DNA of 64,000 nucleotides from Nakazawaea peltata (GCA_001599355.1 BCGQ01000002.1:199554-263553), one strand, 5' to 3'. Positions 18,069-28,146 are shown, counted from the stretch's first letter. A program made the numbers and translations. Notes: a model not told the origin generated them from the sequence alone.

Positions 18069-18835
18069 TTTGAATATTGTGTTTAAGCCTGGAAAACAGG
18101 CTCTTCAAAGGGGATGCCGTGCCCTATAAATACGACGCAGGCAGATTTGCGCAGTGATGGGAAGCCGTAATAAGGCGGAAGTTTCTGAAAACGAATCTTA
18201 ACAGCTCTGTAAGCCTTTCCCTTAGTGGAAGAAATTTGAGCAAAATAGCAGCCATATTTGCTCCGGATTACTTGCGTTGATCCGTATCTTGGCGCTGACT
18301 ACGCTCACCGCAAAAATGCACTCGCGCGCTTAGTTAACTTAAACAAGATCTGTATGACTGAGCTGAAAATTCCGAGTCGATTCAAGGTTTTTGCGTGCGG
18401 CGGACTAATTTTGGCCTATTTTTTTTTATTTTTCTTCCTTTATCTATGAATTTTTTATGCATGAGAATGCCTTACGGGAAAATAGGGCAACTAAGCGAGT
18501 GGAGGTTAGGAGTGGAGATTGCAAGTGATATAGAAGGGGCGGGCTAGAGAAATCGAGTAGTGATACTTAGATCAACCAGATTCACCCATTAGCTCACTTA
18601 AAACCTCAATACTCCTAATACCTTCTCAAATATATTACCCCCTTTCTTTGCTCCTTCCCTTAACCCTTAAAGTATTTATTAAGTGAATTTCCTAATCGGG
18701 TAACTCTTATCTGGCGATAAGCAAGGAACCGTTGACGCAATCTTCCGAAGCCACAGATGTGTCCCTGAATGTATAAAAGATGAGATCAATTACATCTACA
18801 AATACTCTAGCTAGTAGACAACTAAATAATCAATA
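18069..18835. promoter_or_regulatory. Shared divergent promoter of the two hydroxyacid dehydrogenases
   Basis: This 767-base spacer lies between two head-to-head paralogues. TATA-like words lie about 55 bases before the left gene (CCTATAAATA near 18123) and about 65 bases before the right gene (TGTATAAAAG near 18770). A T-rich tract is at 18418-18440. No gene seen; a 63-codon frame here looks random. Confidence 0.6.
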
Positions 18836-19948
18836 ATGACCAAACCAAGAATCCTTAAATTGGGTAAACCAGTCGATGAAGACGACAAACATTTCTATGA
18901 CCTCGTTGAGCTGGTCCCTTACCAGATCCCATCGAGAGCTGGTTTCTTAGAAGACTTGAAAACTTCCTTGAGTGATATCACTGCTATGTGGTTCTTACCA
19001 GGTGGTATTATGGGAAAAGATGGATCTGTCGTCATTATGGACAAGGAATTCATCCTGGGATTACCTCTGTCTTTGAAAGTCATCGCCATTTGTTCCATTG
19101 GGTTCGATAGATACGATTTATCGCTGTTGAATAAGCGTGGAATCATCTTATGTAATACCCCTCTGTTGCTGTCCGACCAAGTCGCCGATACCGCCTTGTA
19201 TCATGTTTTAAACACTTTCAGACATTACAACTTCTTTGAGAAACTGTTCCGTGAGACCGGAACCACCGCTAAGGCTAAAGCTTTAGCAGCCTCTAAACTT
19301 CTTGATCCGGAAACTGCGTTCCCAACTGGAGTTGATCCAAGTCAGAAGTCTATTGTCACTGCCGAAACCGTCAACAACAAAATCGTGAGAACTCCAAGAG
19401 GTAGAGTCGTAGGTATCGTTGGTCTCGGAGCCATTGGACAAGAATTGCTGAAGAGATTGTTTGCTCTTGGTATGGAGATCCATTATACTAAGCGTAAGCC
19501 AATCACCGAGCTGGAACATCAAAGAATGGGCTCTTACATCCCATTGAAATACCACGACTCCTTCGAGTCTCTTTTACCTATTTGTGACTTATTGGCCTTC
19601 TGTGTTCCTCTCAACCCTCAAACTAAGTACATGTTGAATGCCGACACTTTGAGCAGATGTAAAGACGGAGTCCGTGTCATCAATATTGGTCGTGGAGCAA
19701 CTATCAATGAAAAAGATTTGTTGCTGGGATTGAAATCTGGAAAGGTACTTTACGCAGGTTTGGATGTACTTGAAAATGAGCCAAATGTAGACCCAGTGAT
19801 GCTTAAGAGATGGGATGTAAGTCTTACTCCACATATTGGATCTTCTACTTACGATAACAGAGTATTGAGTGCTGTTAATTGCCAGAAGAATATTTTGAAC
19901 GTTGTTATTGATGGAGGAGAAGGATTGACCCCAGTTCACCTGGATTAA
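18836..19948 (+). CDS. D-isomer-specific 2-hydroxyacid dehydrogenase (paralogue 2)
   Basis: 370 residues, similar throughout to the neighbour at 16962-18068: same GIVGLGAIGQELLKR nucleotide fold near residue 200 followed by HYTKR, catalytic Arg in INIGRGATIN, Glu in VLENEPNVDP and His in LTPHIGSST. Both share FRETG and a long loop before the nucleotide-binding domain. The N-terminal substrate domains have diverged more, so the two may use different 2-keto acids. They probably arose by an inverted duplication. The 3' end runs into an AAATAAT-rich spacer next to the convergent complex I gene. Confidence 0.9.
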   Translation: MTKPRILKLGKPVDEDDKHFYDLVELVPYQIPSRAGFLEDLKTSLSDITAMWFLPGGIMGKDGSVVIMDKEFILGLPLSLKVIAICSIGFDRYDLSLLNKRGIILCNTPLLLSDQVADTALYHVLNTFRHYNFFEKLFRETGTTAKAKALAASKLLDPETAFPTGVDPSQKSIVTAETVNNKIVRTPRGRVVGIVGLGAIGQELLKRLFALGMEIHYTKRKPITELEHQRMGSYIPLKYHDSFESLLPICDLLAFCVPLNPQTKYMLNADTLSRCKDGVRVINIGRGATINEKDLLLGLKSGKVLYAGLDVLENEPNVDPVMLKRWDVSLTPHIGSSTYDNRVLSAVNCQKNILNVVIDGGEGLTPVHLD

Positions 19949-20050
19949 TATAATTTAATAAACTAATATATTTAATATATTTTAAAGTAGATAAATAAAT
20001 AATAAATAATAAATATAGGATAAATAAATAATAAATAGATAATAAATAGT

Positions 20051-20782
20051 TCAAAGATCAGATCTAGTGAATTGCTTAACATCGAATGGCTCTGGAGACA
20101 AAAGAGTTTTTTGACCAGAGAATGGTTCACAACTCTTTCTGTTAGAGTAAGGACCAATTTTCTCGGCATTACCACCTTTTTTGAATGAATCCAAGATCAG
20201 ACCAATCTTTTCGGCAGTCAAATCTTCATAATAATCATCATTGATAGCAACCACTGGTCCATTGACACATGCACCTGCACATTCAACCTCTTGAAGAGTG
20301 AATAATCCATCTGGGGTAGTCTCACCTACTTTAATTCCCAAATTCTCCTTGACCAGAGAAACAATGGAATCGGATCCACATAACTGACAAGGAGTAGTAG
20401 TACAGATCTGAACATTGTATTTTCCAACTGGTTGTCTCAAATACATCGTATAGAAAGTAGCAACCTCATAGACACGCATAGGAGGCATTTCGAGTAACTT
20501 GGCGACGTAATTCATCACGCTGATCGAAGTGTATCCCAACTGACGTTGTCCAATATCTAACAACAGCATCACCAGAGACTTTTTATATTGAGGTGGATAC
20601 TTACTGATCTCCTTCTCGGCCTTTTCCATATTCTCCTTGGTGAACTCAAAAGTGACTCCAGGATTATTAACCTCGGTGTCACGGTGAACGGAAATGATCG
20701 ATGATCTTCTAACAGATCCATTCAACAATTGTAATCTGCGAGCTCCTATACGGTTACTACTTCCAATGATGTTTTTCAACAT
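20051..20782 (-). CDS. NUHM: NADH:ubiquinone oxidoreductase 24-kDa subunit (NUHM/NDUFV2)
   Basis: A 243-residue mitochondrial matrix subunit of the complex I NADH module. A basic, Ser/Arg-rich presequence (about 1-30, [18 protein letters not shown]) precedes a thioredoxin-like domain. The four [2Fe-2S] cysteines appear as the pair in [10 protein letters not shown] and the pair in CAGACVNGP. The [17 protein letters not shown] block is diagnostic. Its presence shows this yeast retains complex I, unlike Saccharomyces. Divergent from STR3; a CArG-like CCTAATAAGG is in the shared promoter at 20889. Confidence 0.95.
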   Translation of the reverse strand: MLKNIIGSSNRIGARRLQLLNGSVRRSSIISVHRDTEVNNPGVTFEFTKENMEKAEKEISKYPPQYKKSLVMLLLDIGQRQLGYTSISVMNYVAKLLEMPPMRVYEVATFYTMYLRQPVGKYNVQICTTTPCQLCGSDSIVSLVKENLGIKVGETTPDGLFTLQEVECAGACVNGPVVAINDDYYEDLTAEKIGLILDSFKKGGNAEKIGPYSNRKSCEPFSGQKTLLSPEPFDVKQFTRSDL

Positions 20783-21171
20783 GGCGTTATCTTGTTTAAA
20801 TCACCTTGATTGGTTCTTCGAAACGATCATATCATAATTAAATCGACTTCTCCACATTTTGTGGGAAGAGAGGGGTAACTTTTGAATTCCTAATAAGGTA
20901 ATCCGAAAAATGCCCTAATGGGGAAATGGAAAGATCGGGTCGCTCTTCCGATGGTGAAGGGATGGAGGAATAGGTGGAACGGGGAGCAACCGGCTGGTGG
21001 CCTTGGAAGTTGACTAGAGCCTAATTACTTGCTTCTAGGGGTCATCGTCCGTATATTATACCTCCCCCCTCTCGAATTACCCTATCTTATCGAAGCCACA
21101 GTTTCTACTGCGATTACGAATTTTTCACTTTTGGTTGAAAAAAATTGGCCGGCTCTTTTAATAGTCATCGA
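20783..21171. promoter_or_regulatory. NUHM/STR3 divergent promoter
   Basis: This 389-base spacer holds a CArG-type CCTAATAAGG at 20889-20898 and a perfect Met31/32 site at 21096-21104 (listed separately). No gene. Confidence 0.6.
21096..21104 (-). promoter_or_regulatory. Met31/Met32-type sulfur-regulon site
   Basis: The minus strand reads AAACTGTGG, the full consensus bound by Met31/Met32 upstream of S. cerevisiae sulfur amino acid genes. It lies 68 bases before the STR3 ATG, which fits the gene's function. Confidence 0.65.
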
Positions 21172-22371
21172 ATGGTGATACAAGATAAACCAAACAAGAA
21201 GATGCCTTATAAGTTAGAAACCGAGTTAGTCCGTACTCTGCACGATGATGGATACCATTCATCGATTGTTCCTTTGTACCAATCTGCTACTTTCAAGCAA
21301 CCATCGTTGAGTGAGATGGGTGAATATGACTACACCAGATCAGGAAACCCAACTAGAACTGCCTTGCAACTGCACTGTGCCAAGATCATGAAGGCTGACC
21401 ATTCATATGCTGTCAGTTCTGGTATGACTGCTCTTGATGTCATTTGTAAGATCTTGAAGCTGGGAGATGAGGTTCTTGCTGGTGATGATTTGTATGGTGG
21501 AACTCAAAGATTGTTGACCATGTACAACACTAATGGATTCTTGAAAGTATCTCATTATGACACCACCAACACCGAGTTATTCAAGTCCAAGATCACCAAA
21601 TCGACCAAAATGATCTTTTTGGAAAGTCCTACCAACCCTTTGATCAAGGTTGTCGATGTTAAGCTGATCTCTGAGTATGCTCATCAAGTCAACCCGGATG
21701 TCATCGTTGTCTTCGATAACACCATGATGTCTCCAATCTTGATGACTCCTTTAGACCTTGGATGTGATATCCAATACGAGTCTGCTACCAAGTACTTGAA
21801 CGGACACCACGATTTGATGGCCGGTGTTATTGCCACTAGATCCAAGTCTTTGAGTGACAGATTATACTTTGTCATTAACTCGACCGGGGCTGGTTTACTG
21901 CCATATGATTCTTGGTTATTGCTCAGAGGTCTTAAGACCTTGTCTATCAGAATCTTGAAACAACAAGAAAACGCCATCAAGGTTGCCGAGTTCTTGGAAA
22001 AGACCGGATTGAAGGTTAGATACCCTGGATTGAAGTCTCATCCACAATACGAATTGCACAAATCTTACACCAAGGGACCTGGTGCCGTTCTTTCTTTCGA
22101 GACCGGCTCTATTCCTATCAGTGAGAAGATTGTTGAAGGTTGTGATATTTTCGGTATCACTGTCTCGTTTGGATGTGTCAATTCGTTGATCTCTATGCCA
22201 TGTCAGATGTCTCATGCTTCTATTGATCCAAAGGTCAGAGCCGAGAGAGAATTCCCTGAGGATTTGATCAGATTATGTATTGGTATCGAGGATGTCGATG
22301 ATTTGATTCTGGATTTGAAGAATCTGTTGATCAAGAGTGGTGCTATTACTGAGGAACAGGCTTCTGCTTAG
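21172..22371 (+). CDS. STR3: Cystathionine beta-lyase (Str3-type)
   Basis: A PLP enzyme that splits cystathionine to homocysteine, ammonia and pyruvate in methionine synthesis from cysteine. The longest open frame begins upstream at a TTG; the first ATG is at 21172 (399 residues). Seen: YDYTRSGNPTR, AVSSGMTALDV, AGDDLYGGTQRLL, FDNTMMS and the PLP lysine in ESATKYLNGHHDLM, followed by FVINSTGAG and SFGCVNSL...MSHASI, all as in S. cerevisiae Str3. Unlike that protein, which ends in the peroxisomal signal SKL, this one ends QASA and shows no obvious PTS2, so a cytosolic location is likely. CTG codons fall at plausible Ala sites (LKAGDEVLAGDD). Confidence 0.93.
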   Translation: MVIQDKPNKKMPYKLETELVRTLHDDGYHSSIVPLYQSATFKQPSLSEMGEYDYTRSGNPTRTALQLHCAKIMKADHSYAVSSGMTALDVICKILKLGDEVLAGDDLYGGTQRLLTMYNTNGFLKVSHYDTTNTELFKSKITKSTKMIFLESPTNPLIKVVDVKLISEYAHQVNPDVIVVFDNTMMSPILMTPLDLGCDIQYESATKYLNGHHDLMAGVIATRSKSLSDRLYFVINSTGAGLLPYDSWLLLRGLKTLSIRILKQQENAIKVAEFLEKTGLKVRYPGLKSHPQYELHKSYTKGPGAVLSFETGSIPISEKIVEGCDIFGITVSFGCVNSLISMPCQMSHASIDPKVRAEREFPEDLIRLCIGIEDVDDLILDLKNLLIKSGAITEEQASA

Positions 22372-23250
22372 ATATAATAGATAGAGATTGAATACAGTAG
22401 TGCGCAATGACATATAGCGATAATTGAAGCACATTTACAGTTTGGTCGAATTACTTTTTCGTAACATTCGCTAGAGGAGCATCCCCTAAAGGGGGTATTT
22501 ATTTGAATATGAGCTATTTCGTAGGTATAGAAGTAGAAGGTGATGAGATTAAAGGGGGTCAATATATATAATCATTTCATTTCATAAGGGTGATATCTAG
22601 ATAGTTTCTATAGATGTATTCGATTTATGTATCCATCACAATACATTCTGTCCATGTTTATACAGCTTCCACCCTTCCCTCACTTCAACTACTCCAATCA
22701 CTTCCAACCCCTTCGCAACCCCTTCGCAACCCCATTCCTTCCCAATCCTTCCCATTCCCTTCCTTTCTCCTTAACCCCTTTAAAAATCCCTATTCAACCC
22801 CTAATCTCACCGCGCATTTCTCCCTTAGAAAAACTCCACTCAACGGATAATTTCTGTCCTGTTCTCTCCTTGAATCTTCCTACATCTTTACCTTCTACAG
22901 TGGGATCTCCCAGTGCCCGCTACTAGTGCCCCATCCTAATGCCCACCGTACCTGCTACCCCAACTTCTAACTCTTTTCCACTACCCAACTTCCCCCCCCT
23001 CTGGTCACTCCTCATTACCTTCCCCCCCCAATCTCCACACCCCTCACACTACACATTTTTCCTTTATCAAACCATTATCTCTGAGCTGCGAGCGGCTTTT
23101 TAATTTTCCTTGTTTACTTTTTGGGTGAAAAAGAGGGCAAAATTAAGGTAGTGTCGGCGGTTATTTGGAGAAATAATTAACTCAATCCATCTTGAAGAGC
23201 CGCATAGAAGGGACACAGATACAACAGACTCATATAGACTGGTGCGGATA
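22372..23250. other. Spacer between STR3 and YCK3
   Basis: About 880 bases. The first third follows the STR3 stop; 22660-22800 and 22940-23060 are strongly C/T-rich with CCTTCGCAACCC and CCTTCCCA repeats, typical of the polypyrimidine promoters in this window. Two overlapping frames here (78 and 99 codons) are Pro/Ser-rich products of that composition, not genes. Confidence 0.6.
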
Positions 23251-24648
23251 ATGTCTTCTTCGCAGCCAAAGGGCACCACTTCGGCCCGCAATAACAACAA
23301 TTCGGCCGCTGCAAACTCGTCGAGCAGCAGCAACAACATCATTGCATCCCATTATAAAATCGATGAGAAGATTGGAGAAGGTTCATTTGGTATCATATTC
23401 AAGGGTTATGATTTGTCAAGGAATAATTTACCGGTGGCTATCAAATTTGAGAGCCGTAAATCGGAGGCCCCACAGTTGAAAGATGAGTTCAGGGCTTATA
23501 AGATTTTGAACTCTTCTATCAATAGCATCATAAGGAACAGCGAGTCCGATCAACAACAGACATCTTTGTCCCTCGAAGGGATTCCAAAAGTTTACTATTA
23601 CGGCCAGGAAGGTTATTACAGTATATTGATTATCCAACTTCTTGGTCCTTCATTAGAAGATTTATTTGACTGGTGTGGACGTCGATTCTCAGTAAAGACA
23701 GTGCTGCAAGTTCTGAAGCAAATGATTCGTAGAATAGAATTTGTACATGCCAATGATTTGATATACCGTGATATCAAACCGGATAACTTCCTTATTGGAT
23801 TAGATAACAATACTATTTATTTGGTGGATTTCGGAATGATAAAACAATACAGAAACCCTATAACCAAACAACATATTCCATACAGAGAAAGAAAATCACT
23901 CAGCGGGACTCTGAGATATATGTCTATCAATACTCATTTGGGAAGAGAACAATCTAGAAGAGATGACCTTGAAAGTTTGGCTCATGTATTTTTATATTTC
24001 CTAAAAGGCGAATTGCCATGGCAAGGTTTAAAGGCTCTGAACAATAAGTTGAAGTATGAAAAAATCGGGGAGAAAAAGCAAACTACTCCTTTGGATGAGT
24101 TGTGTCATGGATTACCTAAACAATTCAAAGAATACATTTCTTATGTGCGGAATTTGAAGTTTGATGAAGAACCAAATTACGATTATTTGATCTCATTAAT
24201 GGACAGTGTTTTGGAATCGATTGGAACAAAAGATGACGGCATATACGACTGGATGAGTCTCAATGGTGGTAAAGGTTGGGACTGGTCGAAAAACAAAAAG
24301 ACCAATTTGCATGGATACGGAAGTAACAATAATACCAACCACAACAATAACAACAATATTAGCAATAGGGGAGGACATAGAACTGGGATGGAAGCAGATC
24401 GTAGACGTGCAAGTGGTACTCGGAAATCATTCAACCAACAACAAGGTTCTGGAAAGTATTATATGGAATCTGCCCCTCAATATGGGAAACAGGGCAGCCG
24501 AGTCATTGGGGGTGCTGACCCTCGACAACAACAGCTTGATAGGCATGGGCTTCGGCCTGTCAATGACCACGGTCAAATATATGTACTTAATGACGACGAT
24601 ACTGCTAATGAAGGGTTCTTTAAGAAATGGTTCTGCTTCTGTTGTTGA
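23251..24648 (+). CDS. YCK3: Vacuolar membrane casein kinase I (Yck3)
   Basis: A palmitoylated CK1-family kinase of the vacuole that phosphorylates the HOPS subunit Vps41 and regulates fusion. The first ATG is at 23251 (465 residues); the longer frame starts at a GTG. An Asn/Ser-rich N-tail precedes the kinase: IGEGSFGIIFKG (P-loop), VAIKFE (Lys), YRDIKPDNFL (catalytic loop), DFGM, and the CK1 signature INTHLGREQSRRDDLES. YDWM..NGGKGW followed by NLHGYG is specific to Yck3. It ends FFKKWFCFCC, a Cys cluster for palmitoylation. Codon 221 is CTG where CK1 kinases have invariant Ala (GTARY), and codon 155 is CTG where S. cerevisiae Yck3 has Ala (VAKQMI). It works in the same pathway as VAM3 in this window. 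Confidence 0.93.
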   Translation: MSSSQPKGTTSARNNNNSAAANSSSSSNNIIASHYKIDEKIGEGSFGIIFKGYDLSRNNLPVAIKFESRKSEAPQLKDEFRAYKILNSSINSIIRNSESDQQQTSLSLEGIPKVYYYGQEGYYSILIIQLLGPSLEDLFDWCGRRFSVKTVLQVLKQMIRRIEFVHANDLIYRDIKPDNFLIGLDNNTIYLVDFGMIKQYRNPITKQHIPYRERKSLSGTLRYMSINTHLGREQSRRDDLESLAHVFLYFLKGELPWQGLKALNNKLKYEKIGEKKQTTPLDELCHGLPKQFKEYISYVRNLKFDEEPNYDYLISLMDSVLESIGTKDDGIYDWMSLNGGKGWDWSKNKKTNLHGYGSNNNTNHNNNNNISNRGGHRTGMEADRRRASGTRKSFNQQQGSGKYYMESAPQYGKQGSRVIGGADPRQQQLDRHGLRPVNDHGQIYVLNDDDTANEGFFKKWFCFCC

Positions 24649-24855
24649 ACCTCTACATAACGTTCATTTATAAAACGATTTATCGATATCTTGTAGATGG
24701 CATGCCCTGTGCCCATAAAAAGTTTGCCCTTTGAGGTTTTTCTGCCCCTTCTCTGAGCGCAGCAGGAAAAAATGGAAAATCGACTTTAAGCCGCTGCGAA
24801 CAAGATTTGAATAGAGACAGGGGTTAGAGTAAGAAGGCACACCATATCTTTAACG

Positions 24856-25935
24856 ATGTCAAAAGGATTTGAATTGGACGGCAAATGCTTGCTGTACCAT
24901 GGGCCGCTACTTTATGAAGCCAAAATCTTGAAAGTTTATGAACCTGGAAAAAAAGTTATGGAAATGTTCAAGGGCAAACCACGCGTGTGCACTGATCCGG
25001 CGGTGCCAGATCAAATGAAGGAACAACCTCTGTATTTTATACATTATAAAGGGTGGAAACTGACATGGGATGAATGGGTTCAGTCACCTCGCATTCTCAC
25101 GTTCACACCTGAAAATCTACAATTACAAAAAGACTTGAAAGAGGCCACACAGAAAATCAGAGAACTGGAATTGGAGAAAGAAAGGTTGAAAGAATTGGAG
25201 AAGGAGAATGCAAAGAAAGAATCTAAACGTGGATCAAAGAAAGATGAAGAAGATGGAGTTCCAGGTCTGCGGCTGACATCGAAACGTTCCGCCCCAAACA
25301 ATAGCTCTAGGAACTCTCCAGGCTTACAAACCGACGGTTCAGCCCCTGTTAGTAAACGACTGAAGAAAAACAGCGCACTGAGCCTAACATTGGAAAGTGA
25401 GGAAGAATTTTTGAAAAGACCAGAGATCATTTTAAATATTCCTGACGATTTAAAGCTGTTATTAGTAGACGATTGGGAACATGTAACGAAGGATAGTCAA
25501 TTGTTGGCATTACCTCTGAAGACGAATATCACCGAAATATTAAAAAAATTCGATAAACATTACAGAAATGTGACGAACAACAAAGGGGTTTTAGATGAGA
25601 TCGAAGGAGGTTTGAAAATGTATTTTAGTAAATCATTACCGTCTATCTTATTATATCGTTTTGAGAGACAGCAATATCTGGATTTAATTAAGAGACAAAA
25701 GAGGAAGCAGAGCACGACCGATTTGTGTGAAATTTATGGGGCCGAACATTTATTAAGATTACTTGTGTCAATGCCAGGATTAATTCTGCAAACAACAATG
25801 GATGCTCAATCAGTAAGTACATTAAAGCTGTATTTAGAGCTGTTGATGAAGTATATGGATGAAAACAAGACCGAATTGTTCACTCAGGATTATGAAAATA
25901 CTACACCTCTGTATGAGACTGCCAATAAAAACTGA
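24856..25935 (+). CDS. EAF3: Chromatin protein Eaf3 (MRG15 family)
   Basis: Shared subunit of the NuA4 acetyltransferase and Rpd3S deacetylase complexes; binds H3K36-methylated nucleosomes. 359 residues, somewhat shorter than the S. cerevisiae protein. N-terminal chromo barrel (about 8-85) with CLLYHGPLLYEAKILK and aromatic cage residues in YFIHYKGWKLTWDEWV. A charged coiled-coil and basic linker (about 95-180) follows. The C-terminal MRG domain (about 190-350) has LLLVDDWEHVTKDSQL, LLYRFERQQY and YGAEHLLRLLVSMP. Codon 311 is CTG at the position usually Ala in LIAQT-type MRG sequences. Confidence 0.95.
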   Translation: MSKGFELDGKCLLYHGPLLYEAKILKVYEPGKKVMEMFKGKPRVCTDPAVPDQMKEQPLYFIHYKGWKLTWDEWVQSPRILTFTPENLQLQKDLKEATQKIRELELEKERLKELEKENAKKESKRGSKKDEEDGVPGLRLTSKRSAPNNSSRNSPGLQTDGSAPVSKRLKKNSALSLTLESEEEFLKRPEIILNIPDDLKLLLVDDWEHVTKDSQLLALPLKTNITEILKKFDKHYRNVTNNKGVLDEIEGGLKMYFSKSLPSILLYRFERQQYLDLIKRQKRKQSTTDLCEIYGAEHLLRLLVSMPGLILQTTMDAQSVSTLKLYLELLMKYMDENKTELFTQDYENTTPLYETANKN

Positions 25936-26586
25936 AATAGTCAACACTGTAATATAAGACTCTATTATTACTACTGTAGTGAAAGATAAACAAACTGAAA
26001 CAATGTAGTGCGATAGGATCAGCAAATTGTAACTTGAAGATCGTACCGAATCTGTCTCAGGGAGATGAGCAAATTACAAAACACAATAGAAATCTCGAGG
26101 GCTTTTAGTGTTATTGTTGGCGCGTGGGAACGAAAGGGGCAAGAGAAAAACAAAGGGCAAGACACCAATGGAGATAAGGTGAGGATAGGGATAAGAACAC
26201 AGAGGTGAGTAGGAGTTAGCTAGAAGATAAGGTATGTATAAGGGGTTAGGGAGCAGATAGACAGTGAGAATACAGTGAGATAAACAGTAAACAAACACAA
26301 AAACAGATCCTTTTTGCTCCAACCTCCCCTATCAACTACCTCCTCCCTTGCTCTCCCCCCTATCCCCCCTCTGCCCCCCCTCTGCCCAACGGAACAACTC
26401 GCGCGTACCCCTTGTAATTGCATTTCCTATTTAGGAAATATACTACGTACTTCCTCTAAGCACCCCAAAACAATTTCCCCTTTGTCACATCGAGATCGAG
26501 GACATTTTCTTGTCAAATATATATTTGTTCATACGCCAAAAGCAGAATTTTTATAGACTTCCAGCTTACATCGTTGGCTTGCATTC
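25936..26586. promoter_or_regulatory. Spacer between EAF3 and the aspartyl protease gene
   Basis: About 650 bases: the EAF3 3' end, then a purine-rich stretch (26120-26290), a C-rich stretch (26320-26410) and an Mcm1-type palindrome at 26422-26439, 147 bases before the protease ATG. No gene seen. Confidence 0.6.
26422..26439. promoter_or_regulatory. Mcm1-type CArG palindrome
   Basis: ATTTCCTATTTAGGAAAT contains CC(A/T)6GG with flanking symmetry, close to the known high-affinity Mcm1 palindrome TTTCCTAATTAGGAAA. Nearly the same 18-mer occurs upstream of VAM3 and SPC98. Confidence 0.65.
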
Positions 26587-28146
26587 ATGTTATTTCATAC
26601 CCTCCTGGTGACAACACTTCTATCCAAGTGCGTTTCTGCTTTCCAGCCGGGCCTTATCCCTTCATATGTCGATTCCGACACTGCATACGAGTTGTCGTCT
26701 AAGGTGTCGACACCCGTCAACTTCAAGCAAGAGCTTCTGCTGCAGATTTCGAAGAGAGGTGTTTCCAATTCGTCGGTCTCGCTTACATTGGACGATGATA
26801 TCTTCCTTTTGACTTCGGATTCCAATTATGAAGCCTACTACCTCAACGTCACCATCAATCATCAAACATTGCCTTTGTTGGTCGACACACTGTCCCCATA
26901 TCTTTGGGTGTATGGGAATGACTGCGAATCTAACCTGTGTACTGATCAGGCTTTATTCACACCATCTTCTACGCTGTCTGCTACATCAACTTTTGCATTG
27001 GCATATTCTTCAGGTACTGCTAGTGGCTACATTGACGAAGTTTCTCTCACCATTAATGATCAAATAGAGCTTTCTCATTTCAACGTCGGTGTCGCTAATA
27101 TAGTTCCTGATCTTTTCGAGGATTACTCTATTAGTGGAGTAGTTGGTCTTCCTTCACTCGATGATTCTTCATCAACTTCAGGTTTACAGAATTTGGTACT
27201 GTATTTGTATGAATATTCCAAATCTTTGGGCTGGAATCTTTTCACCATTTTATTGAATGACCTGTCTTCAAATTACGCTGGTCTTCTTACTATGGGATCA
27301 ATCATTGATGATTTACATGACGGAGATATCCTGTATACTGATGTCATCGAGAATGATGACTATTATTGGAAGATTCTGATCGACTCTGTCTACGTTGACA
27401 ACTTCCAAGTTAATTTCTCCGACGAACAAACAGTGAAAAATCAAAAAACTAATACCTCTCGTGTGGCTATTGTCGACTCGGGAACAACTATCATGGTGCT
27501 TAACAAGGATGACGCATCGACTTTGCACTCATATTTCACAAACTCCGTCACAGATGGAACTAACTACGCCATCTATTGTAATGAAACAATCACTATATCT
27601 TTGGATATTGGTGGCACAAACTTCAGTATCGACTCTACAAGTTATATTGGACAACTGTATCCAGAGTCATCTACATATTACGGGTACTGTGTTTCTAATT
27701 TCCAAGGTCGTGATTTGGATAGCGAAGGTTCATGGATTTTAGGTGGTTTATTCTTAAGAACTACTTATGCTGTGTTTGATATTCTGGAAAATCAGATGGG
27801 ATTCGCTTCAAAGAATCCAGCTGCCACATCTATATCTTTCAATTCCAAATCTGTGGTTTCTACAGTTGTCACGCAACAAACTACCCAAGTTGTCACTTCA
27901 GCTGCTCCACAAACTGCTCCTATCACAAACTCTTCAAGTCACTCGACCATTTCCACGTCACCCACCTCAGTTACTACAGGAAAGTCGACTGCCACCACTT
28001 TAATCACTTCATCTTCGAGTTCCTCATCTTCGAACTCCTCCAACTCATCATCTTCTACATTATCAAGCAACATGGGTTCTACTCCACTGTTGTCTTCTAT
28101 CCAATTATGGATATTGCTTGCCATTTCATCTATTTTCGTACTTTAA
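26587..28146 (+). CDS. Secreted, probably GPI-anchored aspartyl protease (yapsin/SAP-like)
   Basis: 519-residue pepsin-family protein. Signal peptide MLFHTLLVTTLLSKCVSA, a short propeptide ending in Lys-Arg (ISKRG near residue 57, a Kex2-type site), then two protease lobes. The second catalytic motif is normal (IVDSGTTI, Asp 297). The first reads VDT-CTG-SPYLWV with Asp 100; with CTG as Ala this is DTA in place of the usual DTG. Many N-glycosylation sequons. A Ser/Thr-rich stalk (about 420-495) and a hydrophobic end (SIQLWILLAISSIFVL) indicate GPI attachment, as in yapsins. CUG-Ala plus DTA may lower activity or change specificity; I cannot tell. An Mcm1-type site lies upstream. Confidence 0.88.
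   Translation: MLFHTLLVTTLLSKCVSAFQPGLIPSYVDSDTAYELSSKVSTPVNFKQELLLQISKRGVSNSSVSLTLDDDIFLLTSDSNYEAYYLNVTINHQTLPLLVDTLSPYLWVYGNDCESNLCTDQALFTPSSTLSATSTFALAYSSGTASGYIDEVSLTINDQIELSHFNVGVANIVPDLFEDYSISGVVGLPSLDDSSSTSGLQNLVLYLYEYSKSLGWNLFTILLNDLSSNYAGLLTMGSIIDDLHDGDILYTDVIENDDYYWKILIDSVYVDNFQVNFSDEQTVKNQKTNTSRVAIVDSGTTIMVLNKDDASTLHSYFTNSVTDGTNYAIYCNETITISLDIGGTNFSIDSTSYIGQLYPESSTYYGYCVSNFQGRDLDSEGSWILGGLFLRTTYAVFDILENQMGFASKNPAATSISFNSKSVVSTVVTQQTTQVVTSAAPQTAPITNSSSHSTISTSPTSVTTGKSTATTLITSSSSSSSSNSSNSSSSTLSSNMGSTPLLSSIQLWILLAISSIFVL

Noticed and set aside
20889-20898. CCTAATAAGG as a fourth member of the Mcm1 palindrome group
   Set aside because: It has the CArG core but lacks the symmetric ATTTCC/GGAAAT flanks of the other three, so I mention it only as a possible site.
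21145-21171. Upstream extension of STR3
   Set aside because: The extended frame begins with TTG; the first ATG is at 21172. The same reasoning was applied to YCK3, TEP1, the 35.8-kb gene, FAR11, the siderophore transporter and STO1.
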